Source of the DNA: a virus
Length of the DNA stretch: 40,322 bases
Virus record (IMG/VR): IMGVR_UViG_3300047319_002371
Coordinates: 1 to 40,322 of that record
Strand: one strand, 5' to 3'
How positions within the stretch are numbered: position 1 is the stretch's first letter; each line of letters opens with the position of its first letter. The notes beneath the pieces are model-generated. The model saw only the letters and a program-made list of their open reading frames with translations, was not told the origin of the DNA and did not search any database. A program made the position numbers and the translations under genes. Of the stretch, positions 8,132-17,244 are shown one piece after another.

Positions 8132-8928
8132 GACGTCGTGACATCCTTGGCGGTATTGCCGCGCTCATTCCTGCCCGCGCGCTGGGGGCAACCGTTCTTT
8201 CGACGTGCGGTACGGCGAACTACACTGCGGGAACGCCTGGGAATTTGACAGTCGATACTACTGGGGCTGTGTGTGTCAGCGGCAGCGGGTCTGGCGGCGC
8301 GCCGAGCGCGCCTACAACCGTCTGGTCCGCCGCCGACGCCACCGCCAACGGGTTCGCGTTGTCCAACGGCGGGCTGACAGTTACGGTCACGACGGGAGCG
8401 CTTGTCGCGTGGCGAATGATCAGGGTCACGACAAGCAAGACATCTGGTAAATATTATATAGAAACGCTTATTCTCGCGACGCCAACGGCGTCCAGTCATG
8501 TCGGATTGGCGTCAAGCGGGGTTAATATCGCTACATACCTTGGGTCTACCAACTACTCGTTTGGTTGGGCGCCCGCTGGCAACGTATTCAAAAGTGCGGG
8601 CTTTACCGGGCCAGATGCGGCAAGTCCGGTCGGATCGGCAGCGGGTCCTCCCCTTGTTCTAGGACTGGCTGTCGATTTTACCTCGAATAAGGTTTGGGTC
8701 GCGTACAACAATATTTGGTTGACTCCCAGCGGCGGCGGCGCCGGCGATCCCGCTTCTGGAGCCAACCCGACCACAACTTTCGATCCGGTCATGGTCGGGC
8801 CGTTGTTCTTCGCCATGTCGTTCGGCGTGCCAGCGCTCAGAACAACTTCTGATACTTGGACCCTCCAACCCACGGGCGCTACCCAGGCATTCGCCCCTCC
8901 AGCGGGATTTACACCATGGGACGGATGA
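8128..8928 (+). CDS. SPRY-like tail-region protein with Tat-like signal
   Basis: A 266-residue protein. The N-terminus has three Arg and a hydrophobic stretch ending ARALGA (residues 1-21), resembling a twin-arginine or Sec signal. A module with two Cys follows (C27 and C49, LSTCG...VDTTGAVCVSG). Residues about 65-265 read as a SPRY/B30.2-type beta sandwich: SGKYYIET, SSHVGLAS, YSFGWAPAGN and VLGLAVDFTSNKVWVAYNN. SPRY-like folds in phage tail genes are usually recognition domains. The next gene shares the Cys module. Why a virion protein would carry an export signal is unclear; it could be secreted from the infected cell instead. Confidence 0.65.
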   Translation: MRRRDILGGIAALIPARALGATVLSTCGTANYTAGTPGNLTVDTTGAVCVSGSGSGGAPSAPTTVWSAADATANGFALSNGGLTVTVTTGALVAWRMIRVTTSKTSGKYYIETLILATPTASSHVGLASSGVNIATYLGSTNYSFGWAPAGNVFKSAGFTGPDAASPVGSAAGPPLVLGLAVDFTSNKVWVAYNNIWLTPSGGGAGDPASGANPTTTFDPVMVGPLFFAMSFGVPALRTTSDTWTLQPTGATQAFAPPAGFTPWDG

Positions 8929-10058
8929 TCCTTTTCGCCGCTGTCGTCGTCGCGCTTTTCTGGAGCGGCTCGTCGGCCTATGCGCAGCAGGCCAATGTAG
9001 TGAGCGCTTGCGGCTCGGCGGCTCCATTCGGCTCTCCGGCCCCCGGCGGATCGTTCTTCCCTGCTGTCGATCCTGGCGGCGGGCTTTGCCTTTCCGGCGG
9101 CGCGTTAGGGGCAAAAACCGCCATTTTGTTTTTGAATACGGGTGAAAGCAACGCCGACGGCAGGGGATTAATGACCGACGCCTTGCCTGTCGATAAGTTG
9201 CCGGGGGCGCGATTGCAGGTTTTTTACAGCAATTTATTTACGCCGTTAGCGATCGGCGTCAACAATAGCGCTGATCCTACCAACTATTTCGGCTGCGAAC
9301 TGGGCTGGCTGTCCGCCGTTAATGCCGGTCGGGTAGGGACGGTCCCGGTTTTCTTGCTCAAAGCGGGCTTTGGCGGCACAAAGATCGCTCAATTCGCCCC
9401 CGGCGACGCCTCTGGCATCTGGACCACCATTGTCATCAATTACAACAACGCGATCACGCAGATCAAAAGGCAAGGATACACCAACGTCACGACCGTTGTG
9501 ATGTACTCGCAAGGGATCAACGACGCCCTTGCCGGAACCCCGGTTGCAACGTGGACGACGGCGACGCAGAATTATTTCGCCACCCAGCTGCGCCCGCTGG
9601 TCGGGGCAAATTCGCTGATCATTATGAGCAAATTTTCCGCCGCCTACGCGACGTACAACGCCGCGATGGACAACATTGCGGCAGTTGACCCATTGACCAA
9701 GACCATCTTCGGCGACGACGGGTTGTGGCAAGGCGACGGCGCTCATCGGACTTACGCCGGGTATCGGCAATGGGCCGAAGAATACATGGACGCTTGGCTT
9801 TTGCCGTCTGGGCAAAGCCCCGTTCCGGCGACTGCGCCTGCTGGCGGCAGCGGTTTTGGAACCGGGACGGTCACAGTGACGATCACGCCGGCCCAAGGGG
9901 AGGATGTCTATTACTCCACCGACGGTTCAGACCCTTTGACGGCGGCGAAGAAATATACGGGTCCGTTCACCGTCACCGCGCCAGCGACGGTCAAGGCGCG
10001 CGGCGTTCTATTTAACAAGGCGTCATCGACAATTGTTACTAACGCTTATGGAAGTTAA
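8925..10058 (+). CDS. SGNH / sialate-O-acetylesterase-like enzyme with chitobiase-type C-terminal domain
   Basis: A 377-residue protein. Residues 1-20 form a signal peptide ending AYA; a Cys-pair module follows (C29 and C55). Residues about 65-295 match carbohydrate esterases of the SASA/SGNH type: GESNADGRG (block I, nucleophile Ser75), YSQGINDA (block resembling QGxxD), and GDGAHRTYAGYR (Asp271/His274). Residues about 316-375 resemble the CHB_HEX C-terminal domain (VYYSTDGSDPLTAAKKYTGP). Such enzymes remove acetyl groups from surface sugars, so it may be a tail decoration or secreted enzyme modifying host polysaccharide. The start at 8925 (ATGA overlap) is preferred over the ATG at 8916. 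Confidence 0.75.
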   Translation: MILFAAVVVALFWSGSSAYAQQANVVSACGSAAPFGSPAPGGSFFPAVDPGGGLCLSGGALGAKTAILFLNTGESNADGRGLMTDALPVDKLPGARLQVFYSNLFTPLAIGVNNSADPTNYFGCELGWLSAVNAGRVGTVPVFLLKAGFGGTKIAQFAPGDASGIWTTIVINYNNAITQIKRQGYTNVTTVVMYSQGINDALAGTPVATWTTATQNYFATQLRPLVGANSLIIMSKFSAAYATYNAAMDNIAAVDPLTKTIFGDDGLWQGDGAHRTYAGYRQWAEEYMDAWLLPSGQSPVPATAPAGGSGFGTGTVTVTITPAQGEDVYYSTDGSDPLTAAKKYTGPFTVTAPATVKARGVLFNKASSTIVTNAYGS

Positions 10059-10069
10059 GAGGCAGGAAA

Positions 10070-10438
10070 ATGACCGGCTTATCCTCAGCGGGCGAGACCG
10101 CAACCCTCGCGCCCCTCACCACAACCTGTTATGTCTCATTGCACACGGCCGATCCGCTTGATACCGGCGGCAGCGAGGTGACGGGCGGCTCTTACGCGCG
10201 TCAAGGGCCGGTCGCCTACACCAACACCGGCAATAACCCGACAACCGCCAGCAACACCGCGATTATCACCTATCCGGCGGCGACGGCGGCGTGGGGGACG
10301 GTCTCTTACTTCGGCGTCTGGACGGCGGCCTCGGGCGGGACATTCCAGGGCTCGGGCGCGCTAGTCACGCCGAAGCTGGTCAACTCGGGCGACACCGCGC
10401 GCTTCCCCGCCGGCGCGCTGACGATTACGGCGCAATGA
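10070..10438 (+). CDS. Minor tail or fibre protein, Gp80-like
   Basis: A 122-residue beta-rich protein with YVSLHTADPLDTGGSEVTGG followed by SYARQ, a pattern seen in small phage tail-fibre proteins (Gp80-like), and a C-terminal part describing a jelly-roll-like sheet. AGGCAGGA sits just upstream of the ATG. It opens the fibre cluster 10070-13079. The role in the fibre (adaptor or base) is inferred. Confidence 0.65.
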   Translation: MTGLSSAGETATLAPLTTTCYVSLHTADPLDTGGSEVTGGSYARQGPVAYTNTGNNPTTASNTAIITYPAATAAWGTVSYFGVWTAASGGTFQGSGALVTPKLVNSGDTARFPAGALTITAQ

Positions 10439-10439
10439 C

Positions 10440-10835
10440 ATGGCGGCGTCGCTCTGGGGCAAAGGGCTCTACGGTAAGGGCCTCTACAGCCAGACGCAGA
10501 CGCATGACCTTTCGGGCAATCTTCGCCCGGTAGTCACCCTCTCCGCCGACTTCGATTTTGGCACGCCGACGATCCGGACTCTTGCGGGCGCTTTGACGCC
10601 CCAGGTTGCTCTCTCCGCCGCTAGCCTTGGTGTGACGCGCAATCTCGCAGGCTCCATCGCCTTGGCGACCGACATCGAGGGCGACCTCGAACTCATCCTT
10701 GGCGATTTGGTGGGCGGCGTGTCCTACACCGTAACATTCGCGGCCGCTTTGGACCTCGTCTCAGAACCTTTGTGGCAAATGACGACGCCGTGCGATCCGG
10801 TCGACTGGGAAGAAAGCGCGCTCTGCAATGGCTAG
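10440..10835 (+). CDS. Beta-repeat tail-region protein, unknown function
   Basis: A 131-residue protein starting MAASLWGKGLYGKGLY, then alternating hydrophobic strands with repeated L-S/A-G-x-L motifs (SGNLRPVVTLSA, AGALTPQVALSA, AGSIALATD), about three copies of a 20-25-residue unit. The C-terminus is acidic with two Cys. The repeats suggest an elongated beta structure typical of fibre shafts. The next ATG lies inside its end (8-base overlap). No family recognised. Confidence 0.65.
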   Translation: MAASLWGKGLYGKGLYSQTQTHDLSGNLRPVVTLSADFDFGTPTIRTLAGALTPQVALSAASLGVTRNLAGSIALATDIEGDLELILGDLVGGVSYTVTFAAALDLVSEPLWQMTTPCDPVDWEESALCNG

Positions 10836-11462
10836 CACCTTAAACTACGGATGGACCAAACCCGTTGTCGGTGGTGACGCCGATGCTTGGGGCGGCGAGA
10901 TCAACACCAACTTCGACGGCATCGATTCGACCGTCTTCGCCAAGCTGTCTGACGCCAGTACGGGCGGCGCATTCTACGGCCGCAAGAGCGGCGCATGGGC
11001 GCAGCCCGACCATACCGCCATCACCGACTGGGCGGCGACGCTCGCCCCCTATGCGCTGACCACGGCGCTTTCGAGCTATCTGCCCCTGACCGGCGGCGCT
11101 CTCAGCGGCGGCCTCGTCGTTGGCGGGCCGGCTGATCTCAAGACGCAAACCGTTACCCAATCGGGCGCGGCGCTCGCGATCAATCGGACGCTGGGCGAAA
11201 ACTGCACGCTGTCGCTGACGGCTTCGATTACGGGTGTAACGGTAACGGGTTGGCCTGCGTCTGGCATAACAGGGAAGGTGCGCCTGATCATCGCCAACAC
11301 CGGCGCGTTCTCGATTGCTGGCTGGCCTGCTGGGACGATCTGGCCGGGCGGGACGCAGCCGACGATCACCTCGGGCGCGGGCAAGAAGGACATCGTTCTG
11401 CTGATGTCCGACGACGGCGGGGCGACCGTCTACGGCTCGGTGGTGGGGCAGGATTATCGCTG

Positions 11463-11463
<1 letters not shown>
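10828..11463 (+). CDS. Tail fibre protein
   Basis: A 211-residue protein. The N-terminus (YGWTKPVVGGDADAWGG then EINTNFDGIDSTVFA, about residues 7-37) is a known type of phage fibre attachment segment and is paralogous to the start of the collar protein at 12459. A collagen-poor shaft (YLPLTGGALSGGL, about 85-97, common in fibre shafts) precedes a beta-rich C-terminal head. It overlaps both neighbours by a few bases. Fibre is confident; the receptor is unknown. Confidence 0.75.
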
Positions 11464-12455
<992 letters not shown>

Positions 12456-12458
12456 GAT

Positions 12459-13079
12459 ATGCCCGATACCCAGACCGTTCATTTTCGATGGATCATGCCA
12501 GAGGTTGGCTCGGCCGCCACGACCTGGGGCGGGTCGCTCAATGGGGATTTGGCGGACATTGATACGCAGGTGTTCGCTGCGCAACAGGCGGGCTTGCCAA
12601 TCGGTTCGATTTCGATGTTTGCGGGCGTTGGTCCTCCTCCCAACTGGCTCATCTGCGATGGCCGGTCGCTTTCAACGACGGCCTACGACAAGCTGTTCGC
12701 GGTCATCCTCTATACCTATGGCGGTTCGGGAGGGAGCTTTAATCTGCCCAATATGCAAGACAAGTTCGCCATCGGCGCGGGTCCAAGCCACACCGTAGCG
12801 GCGACCGGGGGCGAGGCGACGCATGTTTTGACGACGGCTGAGCTGCCCGCGCACACCCATACCATCACCGACAAGCAGCACACGCATGCCGTCAACAATG
12901 TGATGGCGAACGCCAGCGGCGGCCATCAGGGCACCGGGGCCAGCGGCCAGAATATCGTCAACGTCACCACTCAGCCGGCCTTTACCGGCATTACCGGCAC
13001 CAACGCGACCGGCTCGGGGACGCCGCACAACAATCTTCCGCCCTACCTGGTCCTCAACTTCATCATCAGGGCGTCATGA
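12459..13079 (+). CDS. Phage tail collar domain protein
   Basis: A 206-residue protein. The N-terminal anchor (FRWIMPEVGSAATTWGGSLN) matches that of the fibre at 10828. Residues about 45-105 are a tail collar domain: PIGSISMFAGVGPPPNWLIC, DGRSLS, YGGSGGSFNLPNMQDKF. The C-terminal part holds HTHTITDKQHTH (about 131-142), a His arrangement like the metal-binding centre of short tail fibres, and ends NNLPPYLVLNFIIRA, a classic collar-family ending. It probably forms a trimeric receptor-binding tip. Confidence 0.85.
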   Translation: MPDTQTVHFRWIMPEVGSAATTWGGSLNGDLADIDTQVFAAQQAGLPIGSISMFAGVGPPPNWLICDGRSLSTTAYDKLFAVILYTYGGSGGSFNLPNMQDKFAIGAGPSHTVAATGGEATHVLTTAELPAHTHTITDKQHTHAVNNVMANASGGHQGTGASGQNIVNVTTQPAFTGITGTNATGSGTPHNNLPPYLVLNFIIRAS

Positions 13080-14911
13080 GCAGCAAGTTTCTTCCAATCG
13101 ACATCCCAGGAGGCGTCGTCGCTAAGGCGACGAAGAAACAGCAGTCCAGCAATTGGGCCGAAGTCAACCTGGTTCGTTGGCAGGCAGGGCAGATGGCCCC
13201 CGTCGGCGGACAATCCCAATATGATTTTAGCTTCGCCTCCCGCTGCAAGGCGATCCACGGCTGGTACGATCTCAATTTCCTGTATTACACCGCGTATTTG
13301 TGCGAGCAGAACCTTTACATCGAAACCAACGGCGTCCTGACCGAGATCACGCCGGTCGACGGGATTGCCGCGCCGACAGGATCGGTAGGCGGTTACGGCG
13401 ACGGCTACTACCAGGATGGGGTTTCTCTGTACGGCAAGTCGCCCAACCCGCCCTTTGCGCAACAAGTCAGTGAACTGCCCGACGCCTACAGCCTCGATAA
13501 TTTCGGGCAGATTCTCTATGCGATGACTTCGGCCGACGCACGGCTGTTGAAGTTCGATCCGACGCTGCCGCCAGCATCCACCGTCGTCACGCTGCGTGGC
13601 AGTCTGCCGTGGTCAATTGGCGCGCTGACGATAACCATGGGTCAGTCGAATCCTTCCGGCGCTACCTCGGTCCTGCCCGGAATGACCGTGTTCAACAACA
13701 CGACCAAGCTAGCGGTCGGCACGGTGTCGAGCTTTCCCGTTGGATCAACGACGTTGACATTAACGGCGGGGGCGACGAGCGCGAGCACCTCGCGGCGTCA
13801 TATCAAGGACAAGCTGGCGTTCACGCCTGCGCCTGACTACGCCTTTATCAAGGCGGCTGCGCAGACGGCGGATTCAGGCCGCGGAACGGTTCCGCTCGGC
13901 CGCTGCTTTGTCATCACCCCAGAGCGCTTTGTCATCATTTTCGGCTCGTTCCAGGACGGCACCGACAGTACTGCCGACAATGGGGGCGGCGGGTTCAATC
14001 GTTTCGCTTGGTGCGACCAGGAGAATCCGGGGGCGTGGGATTATTCCAACGTCGTCAGCCAAGCGGGCTTCCTCGATGTCGAGCCGTCGAGTCCGATCAT
14101 CACCGCGCTCTGCACCCGAACCGGAACGCTGATCTGGACCGGAAAGAAGGTTTATCGCTCAAGGTTTCTCGGCGCTCCTTACATCTACAATTGCGAGGAG
14201 TTAGGGGACAACTGCGCTCCCTGGTCGCCGCAAAGCGCCACCACGACGACGGCGCTGGCGCTGTGGATGTCCGATCAAGGGATGTTTTCCTACGACGGCA
14301 CGTCGGTTCTTCCCGTAGCGTGCTTGGTTTGGGCCTGGATCCTAGACGACGTCGATCCCTTGACCGTGCGCGAGCAATCCTGCTGCGCGCATGTCTCGGA
14401 CTTTTCCGAGTTTTGGTGGTTCTTCCCGCAGAACGGCCAGCCTTACAACACCAGGGTGGCGATCTACAATTACAAGGAAGGATGGTGGTCGCAGGGAATC
14501 ATGTCCCGTTCGGCCGGCAACACCTCGGCCTATAACGCCTACACCGTCATGGCTGACGGCTTAATAGCGTTCCGGCACGAGCTCGGCTCGGTCTACGGCA
14601 ACGCCGATTTGCCGTGGGCGGAAACGTTCGATTTGAATCTTGGCCAGCAATTGATAACGGTCAAGCAACTGATCCCGGACATTGAAGGCGATATCGAGAA
14701 CGTTCAGTACACGTTGTTCTATCGCAATTCACGCAGCACGGGAGCGCCGGAAAACCAAACTCGACCGGCTCAGGTGCGGCCAGACGGCTACGTCGACTTC
14801 AGGACGACCGGCCGCGACATTCGGTTGCGGTTCGAACTCATCGGCCCGGAGGTGAATAACGTCACCGTCGGAGCTCACCTGATCGACGCGGTTCCGCGGG
14901 GAGATCGCTGA
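13076..14911 (+). CDS. Probable tail nozzle / stabilisation protein
   Basis: A 611-residue protein beginning MSSKFLPIDIPGGVV with NWAEVNLVRWQAGQMAPVGG, a start typical of large podoviral tail proteins of the gp10/nozzle kind. The middle contains beta-propeller-like repeats (VYRSRFLGAPYIYNC, ALWMSDQGMFSYDG, NTRVAIYNYKEGWWSQG). In short-tailed phages such a protein plugs into the adaptor ring and forms the tail nozzle. The assignment rests on start motif, size and neighbourhood; the gene order (adaptor, fibres, nozzle) is somewhat unusual. The ATG overlaps the collar gene by 4 bases. Confidence 0.65.
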   Translation: MSSKFLPIDIPGGVVAKATKKQQSSNWAEVNLVRWQAGQMAPVGGQSQYDFSFASRCKAIHGWYDLNFLYYTAYLCEQNLYIETNGVLTEITPVDGIAAPTGSVGGYGDGYYQDGVSLYGKSPNPPFAQQVSELPDAYSLDNFGQILYAMTSADARLLKFDPTLPPASTVVTLRGSLPWSIGALTITMGQSNPSGATSVLPGMTVFNNTTKLAVGTVSSFPVGSTTLTLTAGATSASTSRRHIKDKLAFTPAPDYAFIKAAAQTADSGRGTVPLGRCFVITPERFVIIFGSFQDGTDSTADNGGGGFNRFAWCDQENPGAWDYSNVVSQAGFLDVEPSSPIITALCTRTGTLIWTGKKVYRSRFLGAPYIYNCEELGDNCAPWSPQSATTTTALALWMSDQGMFSYDGTSVLPVACLVWAWILDDVDPLTVREQSCCAHVSDFSEFWWFFPQNGQPYNTRVAIYNYKEGWWSQGIMSRSAGNTSAYNAYTVMADGLIAFRHELGSVYGNADLPWAETFDLNLGQQLITVKQLIPDIEGDIENVQYTLFYRNSRSTGAPENQTRPAQVRPDGYVDFRTTGRDIRLRFELIGPEVNNVTVGAHLIDAVPRGDR

Positions 14912-15606
14912 TGGTCGCCTCGACGGTCACGCCTCCTGCCGCCCAGCCGCCGCCCGAATTGCCGCCGTTGCCTGGAGTTCCGCAGGCGCTGCCCGATTAT
15001 CTGCGCCGGTTTTCGCTGTGGTGCCGCAATGGTTTTGCCGACAAGTTCGGCCTGCAGTCAGCGACGCCGCATGTTTACGCGACGTCAGCGAACGGCAGCG
15101 TCTTCAAGATCTCGATCAGCGATTCCGGACTTTTGCTTTCGACTGCGATCACGCCTGGCTCCGGCAAGGAGACGACGCCGATCATCACTTTCACGCCGCT
15201 AACGACGGCGAACTCGGTGTCGAGAACGCATGGCGGTTCGGTTGGGAGCGGTTCTTCCTATCAAATGGCGGGATTGGCGCTGACATTTACGCCGGGGTTC
15301 GAGACTCAAGCGATGGCGATTGCGACAGGCGCGATCACCAATAGCGTCGCCAACGGCGAGACCGACGTGGTGGTTTGCTTTGGCGCGGGGACGGCTCCCA
15401 CGACTGGAGCGGCTTTGACGGGGACGATCATTGGTTCGGCGGCGCAGTATGTCGCCCCGACCGCGGGAGCGTCGGGAAGCTTTACGGCGACTGGAATCGC
15501 GACGGCTTTGACCCCGACCCCTTATTGGTTCGATGTCGCGGTCAAGGCGGTCAGCGGAATTGGCTCGGCAAGCAATATCACTCTGACCGTGTCGGGGTTG
15601 CCATGA
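14911..15606 (+). CDS. Tail protein with receptor-binding-like C-terminal head
   Basis: A 231-residue protein. A Pro-rich start (PPPELPPLPGVPQALPDYL, residues about 12-30) leads to a helix LRRFSLWCRNGFADKF, which looks like a virion-docking segment. The C-terminal ~130 residues are beta-rich and contain GTAPTTGAALTGTIIGS and TPYWFDVAVKAVSG, patterns of trimeric fibre head domains. GGGGAGA precedes the ATG, which overlaps the nozzle stop (TGATG). The exact position in the tail is unknown. Confidence 0.65.
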   Translation: MVASTVTPPAAQPPPELPPLPGVPQALPDYLRRFSLWCRNGFADKFGLQSATPHVYATSANGSVFKISISDSGLLLSTAITPGSGKETTPIITFTPLTTANSVSRTHGGSVGSGSSYQMAGLALTFTPGFETQAMAIATGAITNSVANGETDVVVCFGAGTAPTTGAALTGTIIGSAAQYVAPTAGASGSFTATGIATALTPTPYWFDVAVKAVSGIGSASNITLTVSGLP

Positions 15607-15962
15607 CCGCGCAGCCCTATCACGCCAAGCTCTCCAAGGCGCTCGAGCGCCAGGGCGGCTTATGGACGCTGCACGACATCCTCGAGCGGATCGCGGACGG
15701 GCGCATGCAGTCGTTCGTTGAGAACAATTCCTGGATGGTCACTCAGATCTCGGTCTTTCCGCGCCGTCGAGTGCTCGACGTCATCGCGCTGGTGGGCGAC
15801 CTTGCGGATCATCGCGGCTTGGACGGCCAGCTGGTGAAGTTCGCAAACAAAATGAACATCGACCTGGTTTCAGCCTATGGTCGCCGCGGATGGCTCCCCT
15901 TCGGGACCGCGCTCGGCTGGAAGGTCCACGCTACAAACTACCTGTTCACCAAGGAATTGTGA
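15603..15962 (+). CDS. Conserved-type small phage protein, unknown function
   Basis: A 119-residue protein starting at an ATGA overlap. WTLHDILERIADGRMQSF and then WMVTQISVFPRRRVLDVIAL describe an alpha/beta fold found in small proteins near tail and ejection genes of many phages; such proteins have a GNAT-like feel, but no acetyl-CoA-binding motif can be seen. Function unknown. The next gene follows after one base. Confidence 0.7.
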   Translation: MTAQPYHAKLSKALERQGGLWTLHDILERIADGRMQSFVENNSWMVTQISVFPRRRVLDVIALVGDLADHRGLDGQLVKFANKMNIDLVSAYGRRGWLPFGTALGWKVHATNYLFTKEL

Positions 15963-15963
15963 G

Positions 15964-17244
15964 ATGGGCGGATCCACCACAACCCAGGACACCCAGCAGC
16001 AGCAAACTACACAGCTGCCGCCGTGGATTAATGATGCAGCGCAACAAAATTACGCCTTTGCTCAGAACGTCGCGATGCAGCCGCTGCAGCAATACCAGGG
16101 CCAGATGGTGCCTGATATCGGCCCGCAGATGCAGCAAGCGTGGGACACGTCAGCGACCGCGGGCAACGCCGGCATCCCGCAGTTCAACGCGGCGACCGCA
16201 GGCTACGCTGGAGCGCTCGGGCAGACGCCGATGAGCATCACGCCGGCGCAACTCTCGGGTCAGAATCTGTCCGCTTACATGAACCCGTATACTCAGTCGG
16301 TCATCGACGCGACCTTGCCAATTTACCAGCAACAGCTGGGGCTGAACCAGGATGCGCAGCAGAACGCCGCCGCGTCGTCCAACGCTTATGGCGGCAGTCG
16401 GCAAGGGATCCAACAGGGCGTGACTCAGGCCCAGGGCGCGCAGGGCATGGCTCAGATGGCGGCGCAATTGAATCAAGCCAATTATACCCAGGCGGTGCAG
16501 GGGGCCGAGTTCGACGTCGGGGCGCAGAACACGGCGTTCGCACAGAACCAGGCGGCGCAGCAGGCGAAGATCAATTCCGACATCCTGGCGGCGTCGGGCC
16601 TGGCCTCGACCGGCACCAACCTGGCTCAGCAGGCGAACAACGCCTTCAACATGCAGAACACCGCTGGCTCCGAGCAGATGCAATATGCGCAGTCGCAGAT
16701 CAACGCCGATCAGCAGAAGTTTACCCAGGCCTTCAATTATCCGCAAACGCAGATGGGGATCCTGCAGAGCGCGCTCGGCATGACGCCCTACGGCACCTCG
16801 ACCACTGGCACCGGCCAGACTCAGACCACGACGCCGTTCGACTGGGGCTCGCTGGCGACCGCCGGCATCGGCGCGCTTGGTTCGGTCTTTGCCGGCAAGG
16901 GCCCCACCTCCGACAGGCGGCTGAAGAAGAATCTACAGAAAGTCGGCGAGCATAAGCCGACCAAGACGCCGATCTACGCCTACAACTGGAAGGGCGAACC
17001 TCCGGGAGCGCCGAAGTCGCTCGGCCCGATGGCGCAGGATCTGCAGAAGACTATTCCGGGTTCGGTCGCCAAGCATCCGACAACTGGCGTGCTCCACGTC
17101 CATCCGGCGGTGCTCGGCGCGCTGGCTCGACCGGCGCCGGCCGGCACGATCGGCGCGATGGCGGCGGGTCAGCCGGTGTGGCGAAAGCATGAGCAACGGC
17201 GCCGGATGAAGGCGCCTCAGATTCATGGGGCGCTCAGTGGCTAA
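15964..17244 (+). CDS. Ejection/pilot-type protein with S74-like C-terminal domain
   Basis: A 426-residue protein. Residues about 1-300 are Gln/Ala/Asn-rich and helical (YMNPYTQSVIDATLPIYQQQ is a repeatedly seen phage ejection-protein phrase), with a possible membrane-inserting helix near WGSLATAGIGALGSVFAGKG. Residues about 316-385 resemble the S74 intramolecular chaperone: SDRRLKKN (Ser316 and Lys321 are where the self-cleavage pair sits) and KTPIYAYNWKGEP. S74 domains normally fold tail-spikes and then cleave off. Here one caps a probable DNA-ejection protein. The domain is short and may be degenerate. Confidence 0.65.
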   Translation: MGGSTTTQDTQQQQTTQLPPWINDAAQQNYAFAQNVAMQPLQQYQGQMVPDIGPQMQQAWDTSATAGNAGIPQFNAATAGYAGALGQTPMSITPAQLSGQNLSAYMNPYTQSVIDATLPIYQQQLGLNQDAQQNAAASSNAYGGSRQGIQQGVTQAQGAQGMAQMAAQLNQANYTQAVQGAEFDVGAQNTAFAQNQAAQQAKINSDILAASGLASTGTNLAQQANNAFNMQNTAGSEQMQYAQSQINADQQKFTQAFNYPQTQMGILQSALGMTPYGTSTTGTGQTQTTTPFDWGSLATAGIGALGSVFAGKGPTSDRRLKKNLQKVGEHKPTKTPIYAYNWKGEPPGAPKSLGPMAQDLQKTIPGSVAKHPTTGVLHVHPAVLGALARPAPAGTIGAMAAGQPVWRKHEQRRRMKAPQIHGALSG

